From: Periplaneta americana
Taxonomy: Eukaryota > Arthropoda > Insecta > Blattodea > Blattidae
Assembly (NCBI RefSeq): GCF_040183065.1
Contig: NC_091120.1
Coordinates: 172,953,988 to 173,017,987 of the forward strand
DNA length: 64,000 nucleotides
Direction: 5' to 3'
Part shown: positions 22,473 to 34,591 of the stretch, piece after piece
How positions within the stretch are numbered: position 1 is the first letter of the stretch
Layout of the letters: each line of letters begins with the position of its first letter
Position numbers and translations under genes: made by a program
Notes under the pieces: generated by a model
Seen by the model: only the letters and a program-made list of their open reading frames with translations
Databases searched by the model: none
Told to the model about the DNA's origin: nothing

Positions 22473-24120
22473 GTTGTTTTCCTTTCTTTTTACCCTTGTC
22501 ATTGTATAAACTGTGGAGATCCGGGGAAAAAAAAGGCTTCTGGGTCCAGATCTGAACCGGAGTCCGCCATTTGAAAATCTCTGTGCTATAACTATTTTAG
22601 TAAACAAAATTATTGTACTTGCTAAACAAAACTAACACTGAAAACTACGCCAATAAAAACATATCTGTAACAATCAAGACTGAAAATTCAGACAGTTTGA
22701 ATTTCTACCAATCAATATTGGTTGGCAAACCACCAACCTTCAAGGAATCAGGTACTTGAAAGTCTACATAATAGAATTTATTTTAGTTCTGAAATGTTTT
22801 ATCAAATTGAAATATAATATACAAATTACTATTCAGGTTAAGAAAAAGTCCGACATCTCCGAGGGAGGGATATCCTAGAATCGGGGGGGGGGGCCAGGAG
22901 ATTTCCCCGAGCCACCCCCTGAATTCGTCACTGCATCTCATGAACTGTAAATAGTATATAGACAGTTTAAAATTAACAAGTTCCTTCAGGGACAAAATAA
23001 GTATTCATATTGCTACAGTGTTTGGACTTTCTTTGTTAAAATTTTGTGAAGTGCTTTTAGGTATACCACATAATAACATAAATTATTCTATAATTAAATT
23101 CACTATACAATTTTAATTGCCGCAGTATTGTCGGAAGCTGTGATATTGTATTACTTAATTTATTGAAGTTCCTTTTCCACAGTTTATCATTTCCAAATCT
23201 CTTTTGATCCTGCTTAACCCCTATATCTGATATAGTATAATTAAATAGCGTGCACGATTTCTGATAACCTATGACCTAGTGATGCTACAGCAGGAAGAAA
23301 TAAACAGTACGATACTGTATTACATAAGTTAGTCAATGCTACTTCTTATGACACTGCTGAGGTGGAGATTTTAAGGTCGTGACCTTTGTAAGAAACATTC
23401 TCTTTATTCAAAAATAAGTAATGATATTAATTTAATATTTTTTAATAAGTATGTAGCCCGAATATGTATTTATTTGAGAGAAATTATACCATAATCTCTT
23501 TCTACCCTTAAGGCTTTCCCGTAAAAAAAGTATTCCAATATTTTTTAAGTCATTTCATTTAGGCCTAATATAATCATTCAAACCTCATCAGCATCTGATT
23601 AATACTATATGTTATCAATTACAGTTTTCGAAGTAATTTTCTATAAGGAGGAATTATTATAACAGCTTCAGGGATTTCAGGCAGCATCTTATGTTTCTTT
23701 CTGAATGGCTTATGTAGGATTTTAACGTTTCTGCTAGTTAGAGCAGTCACTCCTCTTCAGTCTTGTTACTTTTTTTAAAAATTGGTACTGAATACGTGTT
23801 GAAAGAATAGAAGGAATACCTTTAAAATAAAAATGTATGTACCAGAATCATTTTTCTTGAATCAGATAGTAATGAATTGACGTAACAACTAAGTTGACCT
23901 AATCATATTTTTATAAATGATGATGGTATTCATATTAATTGGCGCTCTTCGTGCAAAACGATGATGATGATGATAATAATAATGATCCTTAGACCTCAGT
24001 CTATTGTGTCAGTCCTAAATCTAGACTTGTATAGGACTCAGACATTTACATGAAAAGAGTACAATTGTATCAAATGAGTAATTGATTAGTTGTTATTAAG
24101 AAATAATTAATATTTTTAGA

Positions 24121-24523
24121 TAATTTCAAGGAAAAATTGTTCTGAGGCCGGGTATCGATCCCGGGACCTTCGCTTAGCGCGCGAATGCTCTACCGACTGA
24201 GCTACCCCAGGAACTATACACGACACTGTCACAATATTCGTTACTGGAGGTACGTTAACAGAAAGCCACAATTTAAGTCACACAGTATTTGTGTGCACTC
24301 ATAGTTGAGTTCTGGCGTCTTGTCAGCTCATTTGAGTTGTGTCGATACAAAGGAAAAATTGTGACGGTGTCGTGTATAGTTCCTGGGGTAGCTCAGTTGG
24401 TAGAGCATTCGTGCACTAAGCGAAGGGTCCCAGGATCGATACCCGGCCCCGGAACAATTTTTCCTTGAAATTATTCAAACCTACTTTACACGGAGCTACT
24501 ACCTGAAAGCCAGATTTGCATAA
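24121..24523. mobile_element. Fold-back SINE with two opposed tRNA-like units, 13-bp duplication
   Basis: Left arm 24121-24235 and right arm 24358-24473 are inverted complements. Each contains a tRNA-like unit: sense on the right (GGGGTAGCTCAGTTGGTAGA, GGATCGATACCCGG), antisense on the left (GGGTATCGATCCCGGG, GAGCTACCCC). Both have A box, anticodon-like arm and T arm. About 120 bases separate the arms. Flanks TAATATTTTTAGA at 24108-24120 and 24524-24536 are identical, so the whole 403 bases moved as one unit. Lies in PFAS intron 1. Confidence 0.9.
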
Positions 24524-24592
24524 TAATATTTTTAGAGTTCGCAAAAATGACTGGAAAGCACTTTTAAATTACAAGTAAAACTGAGTTTGAAC

Positions 24593-25015
24593 CAAGCCAA
24601 AACAAAGTGTATGCTGATAGATTTAAGGAAAAGAACCAAGGAAACTTCTCCATTAAAAATATAAGAATTTGAACAGGTAGAAGAATCCACATATCTTGGT
24701 TCAAAATTAACACCAGAAGTAACGTACCTGGTAAGTGAAAAAATTAAAGCCAGAACTGCAGCAGCAAATAGTAGCTACTTTGGATTACAAAAATATTTAA
24801 GATCTCAAATAATCTCAGAGATAATGAAAGCCCAGTTATATAAGAGACTGACAATACCATGTAATCTTTGAGAGAAATTTATTAAGAAAAAATTATGGCC
24901 CAATGCAAGAAAAGGTAAATGGAGAATTAGATACAATGTCAAGTTATGAAGAACCAAAATTTACGCTAGCTGTAAGAATAGGCAGATTGTAATGGACAGG
25001 CCACATATGACACAT
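24593..25015 (+). mobile_element. Non-LTR reverse-transcriptase C-terminal relic
   Basis: Broken plus-strand frame with KTKCMLIDLRKR, then FEQVEESTYLGSKL, then KIKARTAAANSSYFGLQKYL, ending in an RIGRL/WTGH block. This is the thumb and tail of a LINE pol ORF, of a different subfamily from the (TAAG)n-tailed elements. It contains stops and ends about 50 bases before PFAS exon 2. Confidence 0.78.
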
Positions 25016-25063
25016 GTGAAAGAGCTGTATTTGATTATTCATTACAATTTTCTTTCTCTTTAG

Positions 25064-25214
25064 GTTAAACTTCTCAACTGCATTCTCAAGTAATGCTGTC
25101 TCAATTTGTAATTCCATTGGCTTGAAGAAGGTGACAAGACTGGAAGTTTCTACAAGATATCTCATTCTCTGGGAGCAGGATGGTCTGGCTATCAGTCCAG
25201 CTGTTGAGGAAGAG
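25064..25214 (+). CDS. PFAS: PFAS coding exon 2 (residues 90-140)
   Basis: A 151-base exon without an internal Met, so easily missed. Acceptor TTTCTCTTTAG, donor GAAGAG/GTATCA. Phase 2 to 0. It encodes RLNFSTAFSSNAVSICNS, then TRLEVSTRYLI, matching human RLNFSTPTSTNIVSVC and RVETTRRYRL. It completes the end of the N-terminal domain and restores continuity between exons 1 and 3. Confidence 0.95.
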
Positions 25215-25754
25215 GTATCAGTACTTTGAATAGATTGATCACTAATAAATACGTATTGAATAATAATGCATAACATAGACCCAAGGTTATGCCAGATAAG
25301 ATAAATGCCATTAAGATCACATTAAGGAGAGAATTGTTAAATATTAGGAGGAAATGTGCATAATGTGCAAGTTTTAAATTACTCGTGACAGAATCTTGTT
25401 ACACTCTACAACAGTATTCTTCGCATCTGTTTCTGTACAGTTTTACATACACATTCTTCGTTTATTGAATAATTTATTTTTCACTTGCATACAATTTGGT
25501 TGCCATTGTCACATTAATTTTTTATTCTTTTTTATGTATATTAATTATTAGGACTGTTTCCCAATCTTTTGGAAATTGGGCTCCATGCCAAATATTATTT
25601 AAAATACTTACCTAATAACTTCCCTTTCATGTGTTATTTTATTCTGCCCAATAAAATTAACTTTCTAAAATATCGGTACCTTCATATTAAATTGTCACTT
25701 CTCGAAATATAATAAAATAATATTGATTAAATGTCGTTTAGCTTGCATAATAAT

Positions 25755-26520
25755 ACTTACTTACTGGCTTTTAAGGAATCCAGAGGTTCATTGCTGCTCT
25801 CACATAAGCCCGTCATTGGTCCCTATCCTGAGCAAAATTAATCCATTCTCTATCATCATATCCCACCTCCCTCAAATCCATTTTAATATTATCTTCCCAT
25901 CTACGTCTCGGCCTCCCTAAAGGTCTTTTTCCCTCCGGCCTCCCAACTAACACTCTAAATGCATTTCTGGATTCGCCCATACGTGATACATGCCCTGCCC
26001 ATCTCAAACGTCTGGATTTAATGTTCCTAATTATGTCAGGTGAAGAATACAATGCGTGCAGTTCTGTGTTGTGTAACTTTCTCCACTCTCCTGTAACTTC
26101 ATCCCTCTTAGCCCCGAATATTTTCCTAAGAATCTTATTCTCAAACACCTGTAGTCTCTGTTCCTCTCTCAAAGTGAGAGTCCAAGTTTCACAACCATAC
26201 AGAACAACTGGTAATATAACTGTTTTATAAATTGTAACTTTCAGATTTTTCGACAGCAGACTGGATGATAAAAGTTTTTACAACTGAATAATAACAGGCA
26301 CTTCCCATATTTATTCTGTGTTTAATTTCCTCCCGAGTATCATTTATATTTGTTACTGTTGTTCCCAGATATTTGAACTTCTCCACCTCTTCAAAAGATA
26401 AATTTCCAATTTTTATATTTCCATTTCGTACAATATTCTTGTCACGAGACATAATCATATACTTTGTCTTTTGCATAATAATGGTACTACTAATTTGTTT
26501 ATTTTCGTCTCCAGTCTGCA
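25755..26520 (-). mobile_element. 5'-truncated non-LTR element with (TTAC)n tail
   Basis: Minus-strand relic in two frames: 26520-26225 (KTKYMIMSRDKN, FEEVEKFKYLGTTV) and 26172-25813 (REEQRLQVFENK, ALYSSPDIIRNIKSRRLRWA). The 3' end is the TTAC run at 25755-25764. Closest relative in the window is the 48640-49404 copy, which is intact over the same part. A frame break at about 26180-26225 marks decay. Confidence 0.88.
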
Positions 26521-27209
26521 ATTGAGGATTTTAGATAGAATCATGTAAGTGATCTACTTATGCAGTGTTTATTACATTAATGTTAAAGCTTAGATTATAT
26601 TATTAACTAATATTATACTAAGCAAATGATTCTGATTTAAGAGGCTTATGTGTAATATCTAAATACAGTATAAACAGGAAAAAGAAGTACTGTAATATCT
26701 TTTCAGTGATAGAATGTTTATTGAAAATAATGTACCTGAGCTCACTCAATGTTTAGGAACTGAACAGTATATACCTAAGCTTATTTTGTGTTGATCTAAA
26801 TTAACCCATAACCAAAGTTCTATTGTTAGGAGTTCGTTAATGATGTGCGTGGTAGTTGAAAGAATAATGCTCAAAACTGCAAGAAATTCTAATGTCACTC
26901 GTGTAATTATTTTCGTATCTATTCAATTTTGGATATAGATATGTTGTGTTAAATCGGTATTGAAATCTTTAACTATCGACACTTTTTATATGTAGAGTGA
27001 GAGAAAAAGTGGGTCAAATTTCACAGTGTGGTTTTTATACACTTTAAGAAAAAACATTTTGTGTAGACATTTGTTCAAGACCTTCATGTTTGGCACCTGT
27101 GACCTCGTCTATTATTCTTTTTCCACACTTACTAGTTAAAAGCCTGTGTTTATTTTGTGAACTACAAAGTTGTTACATACCAGTATCAGACTTATTTCCA
27201 TCACATGAA

Positions 27210-27493
27210 GTTGTCTTCGATATTTCTGATCTTCTCTCCTGGCATTGACTTATATGTAACTCACTTCTGAGGTTGAAGTGCCTAAAGGACGCAGTTACCT
27301 TGCCCCAATGATATGGTAGGATGGTCACGTGATTATGTAGCACCAGGAGAGGTCTTAACCTAAATTTGAGACTGTCGACGAATAAAGAAACACTTTCTTT
27401 TAAGGAAAAATCCTTGTTCTCTGACCGGGAATTGAACCCGGACTTCATAAACTGGAGCCAGAAATTCTGACCACTAGACCATAAGGCTGGTCT
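27210..27493 (-). mobile_element. SINE family A copy, minus strand, diverged
   Basis: Read on the minus strand it has ATGGTCTAGTGGTCAGAATT, CCGGGTTCAATTCCCGG, the TTAGGTTAAGACCTCTCCTGG-type body and an AGAAGATCAGAAATATCGA end. Several substitutions and the lack of a poly-A tail suggest an older copy than 5455-5776. Confidence 0.82.
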
Positions 27494-27876
27494 GCAGACT
27501 CATTGTTTTCTATAATATTTTTCACCTGTGTTGATTTGGTATGCTGGAAATGTATTCTAATTAATTCTGAACATATCCTTTAAAACGTCCTAATATACAC
27601 TGTATAGAACATACAATTTACCAATTTTATTATATAGGCTTGACTTAAGAATCCACTCCTTTCTTTCACTCATAATGTTATACAGTATACTATTTGTTGC
27701 TAAAGTGAAGAATTAGGTACAGCAGTTAACGATGAACGCCAATTACAACTAAGTACACAATGTCACCAACATTATGGGCATAACGTTTACCTGTAGCGCC
27801 GTTGCCAGCATAAATTTGTTTTCTTCTCTCTCCTTCTGTCTTTCTTAATATTACTGAGAGATAACACCATTGTTTG

Positions 27877-28047
27877 CGACAAGGTTAGGTAGGGTTTGAT
27901 GACGAGATATATTAGTGTCATTTAGATGCACTGTTAGTGTTATGGTTAGATAAGAGTTTGGTGAGGGGATGTATTAGTGATAAGTAGGCCCACTGTCAAT
28001 GACAAGGTTAGGTAGGCTTTGGTGAGGGGATATATTAGTGGCAAGTG
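27877..28047. repeat. About 62-bp tandem repeat, three units
   Basis: GACAAGGTTAGGTAGG at 27878 and 28001, with a diverged middle unit near 27940 (TGGTTAGATAAGAGTTTGG), each followed by a GATATATTAGTG-like end. Steps are about 62 bases. In PFAS intron 2. Confidence 0.75.
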
Positions 28048-28395
28048 CTTCGCGCAAAAATGGCGCAAGTGAATGTTATATCCATTGTCCCTTTCATACA
28101 TTTTCATTCCTCAAATTATTCTATTTCAACGGTATTCCCTGGAACACAGCATTTTGTTGTGATAACATGTTACAGTGTTTTCAAAAACGTGCATTTTCTA
28201 TTAGTGCATTAAAAATTCCTCGTTATACTCTGTAAATCTTGCACTAGACTAGTTCAGTGAATTCTTAAGGAATATAGTCATGCATTTTACTAACAACATT
28301 CCATATCTATTTTGTTTGATATGGCATATATATATATGAAGACCAGAAATGAAATTTTGTTTCTTGTAACTAAATGCTATTATTATGCTTGACAG

Positions 28396-28546
28396 CTTTC
28401 AGGTCTCCTACATGACCGCATGACTCAGTGTCGTTACAACAAGCCCATTGAGAGCTTTGAACTGGGAATAACTCCTGAAGAGTGGTATGAGGTGGATGTA
28501 TTGTCCGATGGAAGGAAGGCGTTGGAGAAAGTGAATTCTCATCTAG
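28396..28546 (+). CDS. PFAS: PFAS coding exon 3 (residues 141-191)
   Basis: A 151-base exon, phase 0 to 1, acceptor GCTTGACAG, donor CATCTAG/GTACAG. It encodes LSGLLHDRMTQCRYNKPIES and LSDGRKALEKVNSHLG. LHDRMT is invariant in animal PFAS. A second AG eight bases downstream would break the frame, so the first is chosen. Confidence 0.95.
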
Positions 28547-29431
28547 GTACAGTATAGGAAATACTGTTGCATACAGCAGGATTGACTTGTTTAGGAGAAA
28601 CTGTGAATAATTATTTTCATCTACTTTTTACAACTTTCTATAATGAACACCGATCAAAATATCCCTCATTTTTCGTGAAAAACAACAACTGAATAGACTA
28701 CAGTGGACTATAGTGGACTTTATGTTGTCAGTAAACAGCTGGATACATTAAGAAGATTGATTATTGATTACAACTTTCTTCTTCTTTAAATCTAGAAAAT
28801 GTTTGAATTTTTATAAATTTGCAAGTACCGTACTTTATTTCATGTAAACATTGTAAAGACTGAAATATACCACTATAGATACTAGAGTGATCATAGGTTC
28901 ATGATCTTTTCTTTATGAAAGAAAATCTGAAGATTTGTAAATTTGCATAGAATGAGGGAAATGTAGACATTTAAGAATATATTAAACAACTTGAAATTAG
29001 TACTACAGTATATCTAGGCACAAAATGATTGATCAGTTTCTACAGGTCTAAAATATTTTCAAGCTCATTCATTTGAGAGCTCAGTTAACAAGATAACGAA
29101 TTTTAAATTACTGTATATACACAATTAATCCATGTTATTGGATATTCCGCGCATCCTAATTTTAGGGGAGAAAATTAAAAAAGAGAAAAGAAAATTGGCT
29201 GTAATTTGTATTTTATTTACAGTAAATTAATCCTACATAATGATGTACTCTAAAACTAAATAAAATATCAATTTGTTTTAAGAAGTCATGCATCTTTTTT
29301 CATATACATGAAGGTGTAAAACCATGTTGTCGTTTCGGAGTTTGCATATCAATAGTACTTTTGTAGTAATGTGATATTTTTATATGTGTTTAATTAATTT
29401 ATTTGTGTATTTATGCTTGTGATTGTTCCAG

Positions 29432-29568
29432 GATTGGCTTTTGACGACTGGGATCTTGACTTCTACACAGATCTTTTCAAAAACAAATTAAAACGTAATC
29501 CAACAAGTGTTGAATGCTTTGATCTAGCTCAGTCCAATAGTGAACACAGTAGGCACTGGTTTTTCAAG
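29432..29568 (+). CDS. PFAS: PFAS coding exon 4 (residues 191-236), linker domain
   Basis: A 137-base exon, phase 1 to 0. It encodes DDWDLDFYTDLFKNKLKRNP and LAQSNSEHSRHWFFK. The SNSEHSRHWFF signature is the PurL linker motif, present in bacterial and animal FGAM synthases. Acceptor TTGTTCCAG, donor TTCAAG/GTAAGG. Confidence 0.97.
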
Positions 29569-29679
29569 GTAAGGTTTTTCAGGATTCAAAACTGTGATTA
29601 TTGTTATTTATAAGAATCAATAAGACAGCTTTTACTACTGATTCTTACTAATTCATAATAATATCTCTAATTTTTTCAG

Positions 29680-29792
29680 GGTCGGATGGTGATAAATGGT
29701 AAAGAACAAACAGAATCACTTATAGACATGATTATCAACACCCAGAATTATACCAATCCAAACAACGTCATCAAATTCAGTGACAACAGCAG
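29680..29792 (+). CDS. PFAS: PFAS coding exon 5 (residues 237-273)
   Basis: A 113-base exon, phase 0 to 2, only about 110 bases after exon 4. Acceptor TTTTTTCAG. It encodes GRMVINGKEQTESLIDMI, then NPNNVIKFSDNS. The last motif matches human NPNNVLKFCDNSS and begins the first ATP-binding half. Confidence 0.95.
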
Positions 29793-31143
29793 GTATTATT
29801 ATTGGGCTATTAAGTGCTTAAAGTTAAAATTGTAGTTACAAGGCCAATATGTCATAGTTGAATATAAAAGTCTTAAGTGATTTATTTTTATTTTCACATA
29901 CTTACCACACATGTTCTAAAATTGTAACATGTAGGTCACTTATTGCGAAAGTATTACTGGTATTTACTTTTGACTAGCTTTTGTGTATTGAAAATGATGC
30001 CAAAATCGTAGGAGTGTGTTCAAGTTACTTTTAATTTATGTTTCAAATATGCATAGGCCCTACGCAGTGAAATGCATATTACGCAATTTTTTTTTCCATT
30101 AGTTTAGTAATTTAAGATTTTTTTTTTCTGGCGCGAATAAACATTTATATTTTTTGTTAGTGTGCTTTTTAGTTTGTACTTTTTATTCATTTTAATTTCG
30201 TAGGTTCAGGTTTCAGATAAATAATGTTGAGTTTCGGTTATGCATGTATCGTAAGTGTTGAAATTTTGTGTTTATTACTTCTGATCCATAAAATTTTAGC
30301 TACAACTAAGCTATAGCATTTTATTTTTGTCAAAATTGCAGATTGGCAGTGTTAAATTTGTTATGAGCAGTGGCAGTGTCAGAAATGTTTATTTGAGAAG
30401 GGAATGTAAAGATGGGCAGAACTTAAATCAAAGTGGACAACCCTCCTTTGTTGTGTACTACAATCAGACTTATTATAGATGTTTCATTATATTTCTCCTG
30501 GTCAGTGACCATTAAATTTCAAGTGAATTATCTTAGCTGTGGGCCTCAGCGTATTAAAAAGCATTCAAACCTTTTGCTATCTCCTCTCCTCCCTACCGCA
30601 AATGTGATGTTGCACAGAGGCAGAGATAAAATATAAAATCAGTATGGGAATAGAATTATTACGAGTCAAGGCATAAGAATGTAAAACTTGTCAGCAAAAC
30701 AGAAGCAAGTTAAAGGTATAATTTTAGGTAATGTTCGACATACCAGTATTGAAATATTAACTTTGTTAGTGTGATAAGAGAAGCTGTGAGAAGTAGGTAA
30801 TTTCTGAGAAAGTATTGAGAGATAAATATAACAATAATTAAAACAATGAGGAAATTTAGTTGAAACTGTTCTGAAACTAATTTTAACTGCACTTTCGATG
30901 TTTGCATGAAGTGGGGGGTGTCAGAAGGATTGGTACTAGTTCACCAAACCCTTCTGGCTCTTCCCTTAGTTGTTGAAATCTACCCTGAATTTTACTCCTT
31001 TTGGTACGGTAACATTATTTTTAATGTTTTTATAATAATAGAAGGTCACATAGTATGTCAAGAGTTAAGTTTTACTTTCACTGAATTATACTAATTGAAG
31101 ATTATAGCCACATTAAATGTTTATAATTTTCTTTTGTGTTTAG
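29793..31143. other. PFAS intron 5, nothing recognised
   Basis: AT-rich intron with short A or T runs and no repeat with definable ends. Short open frames (for example 30327-30636 and 30906-31094, plus) have no family features. Confidence 0.5.
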
Positions 31144-31284
31144 TGCCATGGAGGGCTTTGAAGTGAAACACTTGCGTCCTACTGATTCAAAAGAGGCCAG
31201 CAGCTTTAAAACAGTTCAGAGCAAATCACATCTCATATTCACAGCTGAAACGCACAACTTCCCAACTGGAGTTGCGCCATTCAG
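31144..31284 (+). CDS. PFAS: PFAS coding exon 6 (residues 274-320), catalytic His region
   Basis: A 141-base exon, phase 2 to 2. It encodes EGFEVKHLRPTD and HLIFTAETHNFPTGVAPF. The ETHNFP motif contains the His regarded as important in FGAM synthase catalysis. Acceptor TTGTGTTTAG, donor TTCAG/GTAAAT, so Ser321 is split across the junction. Confidence 0.97.
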
Positions 31285-31889
31285 GTAAATAAAATATAAA
31301 AAAAAAAAAAGAAATGAATTTCTGTGTGTTTATGTAACAGCACCTTTTTCTGATTAATATCTTCACTCAAGGTCACAGGATTGTAACAGATTTTTCTGTA
31401 TGTTTTGCAATCTCATGTAGGGCCCTAGAAATCTGCAGCCCACATCTTACATACTTATCTTCCACTACTTTCGTATTAATAATAATGCAATAATTGTGTT
31501 GCGTCATTATTGTTGCTGTTGAACTATGGTAATAATTAGCTTATTTCTTAGCAACAGCTTTTACAAAATTGTGTAAAATGATATTGCACGATGAAGTTAA
31601 AATATGATTGTAAATACCGTTTGAAATATTTAATTGCATGTGATTTATAGTGACTAAAACTCCTTGAACTGATATTTCGTCTATTGTCATGAATTTACTG
31701 TTTTATATTACTAATCTTTGTATGTATGCATTTACGTTATTTTTCTTATTTTCATTATTGTTTTCAACATACTGTACATGTAGTGTTTCCTCCATAAATT
31801 AAAGTAGTAGTTGGTAGTACATTAGAACTTGACTCTTTCTTGTTGTTCGATTTGGAATATGGAAACATAGACTTCTTATTAATGTCAGG

Positions 31890-32489
31890 AGCAGTGGATT
31901 GATACTCAGGAGGAAATTAAACACAGAATAAATATGGGAACTGCCTGTTATTATTCGGTTGAGAAGCTTTTATCATCCAGTCTGCTGTCAAAAAATCTGA
32001 AAGTTAGAATTCATAAAACAGTTATATTACCGGTTGTTCTGTATGGTTGTGAAACTTGGACTCTCACTTTGAGAGAAGAACATAGATTAAGGGTATTTGA
32101 GAATAAGGTGCTTAGGAAAATATTTGGGGCCAAGAGGGATGAAGTTACAGGAGAATGGAGAAATTTACATAACACAGAACTGCACGCATTGTATTCTTCA
32201 CCTGACATAATTAGGAACATTAAATCCAGAGGTTTGAGATGGGCTGGGCATGTAGCACGTATGGGTGAATCCAGAAATGCATATAGAGTGTTAGTTGGGG
32301 GAGGCTGGAGGGAAAAAGACCTTTGGGGAGGCCAAGACGTAGATGGGAAGATAATATTAAAATGGATTTCTGGAAGGTGGGATATGATGGTAGAGACTGG
32401 ATTAATCTTGCTCAGGATAGGGACCAATGGCGGGCTTATGTGAGGGAGGCAATGAACCTCTGGGTTCCTTAAAAGCCAGTAAGTAAGTA
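31890..32489 (+). mobile_element. 5'-truncated non-LTR element with (TAAG)n tail
   Basis: Plus-strand relic: HRINMGTACYYSVEKLL-like start, LYGCETWTLTLREEHRLRVF, SSPDIIRNIKSRGLRWAGHV. A one-base change near 32300 alters the frame in the last 40 codons. It ends with AAAAGCCAGTAAGTAAGTAG, i.e. the TAAG tail. In PFAS intron 6, same orientation as the gene. Confidence 0.88.
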
Positions 32490-33052
32490 GTGGATTGGAT
32501 CATTTTCATTGCTAATGAAAATTTTAGAAAAAACACTTCGTCTTCTGATGATGAACGGGAAAGAAGAAACAGAAATCAGACTTACTGGGACTTCCTCTAT
32601 CATCCTGTATTATGGTTGTCTTATTTTTTCTCGCCTTCAATTCACAGTTTGTTCTTAAATGGGTTCAGATATTTGTAACGACCACTGCATAGGATTTCTT
32701 TCCATGTCCCCCATTTTACCTCAGAACATAGTTCATACTTTAGAAACGTATTTTTACATACTCAACAACGGAGAAAATCCATTTCAAATATTTGCTTTTG
32801 TTTATTGTCGCCTCTTCTGACTGATTTTACGTTTTGGTAGGAACACTCAACATTTGTTGCTTCCAAACCCAATTATTTCTCAAAATATCAAGGCAGTTTA
32901 ATTCAATACTTCCATATTGATTTATATTATTCATGGAAAGGGAAGTTTTGTGCAAAATTTATGTGGAATGATTTTGGAAACCATAGCTTTATGCATGAGT
33001 TTGTGTGTTAACATCCTTAACTCTGCAAGTGTGACATCCTTCTAATGTATAG

Positions 33053-33165
33053 TGGAGCAACAACTGGTACTGGTGGAAGGATCAGAGACGTCCATGCCGT
33101 TGGCAGAGGAGGACACTGTATTGCAGGGACAGCTGGTTACTGTGTGGGGAACCTGCTAATGCCTG
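33053..33165 (+). CDS. PFAS: PFAS coding exon 7 (residues 321-358)
   Basis: A 113-base exon, phase 2 to 1. It encodes GATTGTGGRIRDVHAVGRGG and TAGYCVGNLLMPG. The Gly-rich GATTGTGGRIRD loop is an FGAM synthase nucleotide-binding signature. Acceptor AATGTATAG, donor GCCTG/GTAAGT. Confidence 0.97.
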
Positions 33166-33608
33166 GTAAGTCTGGACTGCACAACCATGCAAGTTTGATA
33201 CAAGTTACAAACTGTATTGTCTTTAAAATCATCAGTGACTATCTTCATATAACCATAATTTGCAGTGAGATTTCCTACCTTTCATAAATGAAATATATAT
33301 TTCGTAATGTGTAGAGTGAATGTGTTTTGTACCTTCTGTTGAGTTCAGTGAGCACCGGTACATGTCAACAGAGTTATATATTCCCATGTTATGGAGTAAT
33401 TGATTTGTTAATACTTTATAATATAATATACAGTATAAATCATTAATTTCAAGGGGTATTGTTTGAGATGTTTCAAACGAAATAGTTGAATGCATTTTTG
33501 CTCGTTTTTACTTCCTTTTCGAGAAAAAAATTGTTTTATATGAAACATTTCATAGCGTGTTTTGGAAAAGCCATTAATTTTATTCCCAACTATTCTCAGT
33601 CAACTTAA

Positions 33609-34591
33609 GGAGTTAGGTATAGCTCACAGCAGTAAAATTTTTGGAAATATTCAACATTTTTTTCCTCCATTACTGTATCTTGTAAAAGGTAAAGGTATCC
33701 CCGTAACATGCCATAAAGGCACTTGGGGGGCATGGAGGTAGAGCCCCATGCTTTCCATGACCTCGGCACTAGAATGAGGTGGTGTGGTCAGCACCACGCT
33801 CTGACTGCCTTTTACCCCCGGGAAAGACCCGGTACTCAATTTTATAGGAGGCTGAGTGAACTTCGGGGCCGTTCTGAAAGTTTGGCAACGAGAAAAAATC
33901 CTGTCACCACCTGGGATCGAACCCCGGACCTTTCAGTCCATAGCCAGCTGCTCTACCAACTGAGCTACCCGGCCGCCCACTGTATCTTGTACAATAATGA
34001 AAATTAGTATTCTTCTGCTATATGAAAAAAATATTTTTACAATATAAAAAAATGATTTTTTTTTTTTTTTTTCATAATTCAAAATGGTGGCAGTTTACTG
34101 TGCAATGATGAAGCATTTCCCTCATAACTCGTAAACTTGTTAACTTTTTCGTGTTCTCTCTCTTTTATTTTATTGCTGAAACTCATGTTTACAATGTAAT
34201 GCTCTTTCAGCTACATTCCTCAATAAATAATTTTTGTTTTTATTTTGTGTTAGAAGAAAGTACGGATATTGGACCATTTTTTTAAATGAATTTATTTTTT
34301 ATCAGACAAGCTATCAAAGGTAAAGAAGTGATTTTGCATCATATTGTAGATATGACATGTATAAATACACACAAAATATTTCATCACAGAATGTTGGATA
34401 GTTTTTTGACTTATGTGGGAAATGGTTCATCACTGCACAGTGAACTGAAATCGTAAAAATATTTTTTTTCATATAGCAGAAGGACAGTGTTTTACACATA
34501 CTAATGTTGATTATTGTACAAGATACAGTAATGGAGGAAAAAAATGTTGAATATTTCCAAAATTTTACAGCTGTAAGCTGTACTTTACTCC
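33609..34591. mobile_element. Long-TIR DNA element at a TTAA target, interrupted by a SINE
   Basis: The left arm starts GGAGTTAGGTATAGCTCACA and continues with TTTGGAAATATTCAACATTT; the right arm, read inverted, has GGAGTAAAGTACAGCTTACA and the same TTTGGAAATATTCAACATTT. Pairing continues imperfectly for roughly 200 bases per side. TTAA flanks both ends (33605-33608, 34592-34595). A SINE at 33685-33978 sits in the left arm, so the native element is about 690 bases. TTAA targets are used by piggyBac and Kolobok groups; no transposase is present. In PFAS intron 7. Confidence 0.85.
33685..33978 (-). mobile_element. tRNA-derived SINE, family D, 13-bp target duplication
   Basis: Minus-strand head GTAGCTCAGTTGGTAGAGCA and GGGGTTCGATCCCAGG; the far end has CTTTACCTTT repeats. 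Flanks ACTGTATCTTGTA at 33672-33684 and 33979-33991 are identical. It has split the TIR of the host element, whose sequence continues directly across the duplication. A truncated relative is at 52095-52290. Confidence 0.92.

Noticed and set aside
22386-22607. Minus-strand frame ending in poly-Asn
   Set aside because: Created by the (ATT)n tract.
2101-22893. Scattered poly-C/poly-G runs (2101, 4291, 6446, 13305, 14067, 22052, 22882) as a functional signal
   Set aside because: They have no common flanks that I can see and are likely replication-slippage tracts.
24141-24455. Possible genuine tRNA genes
   Set aside because: The tRNA-like blocks have acceptor-stem mismatches, lie inside a mobile unit with target duplications and recur with shared non-tRNA body sequence. 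They are SINE heads.
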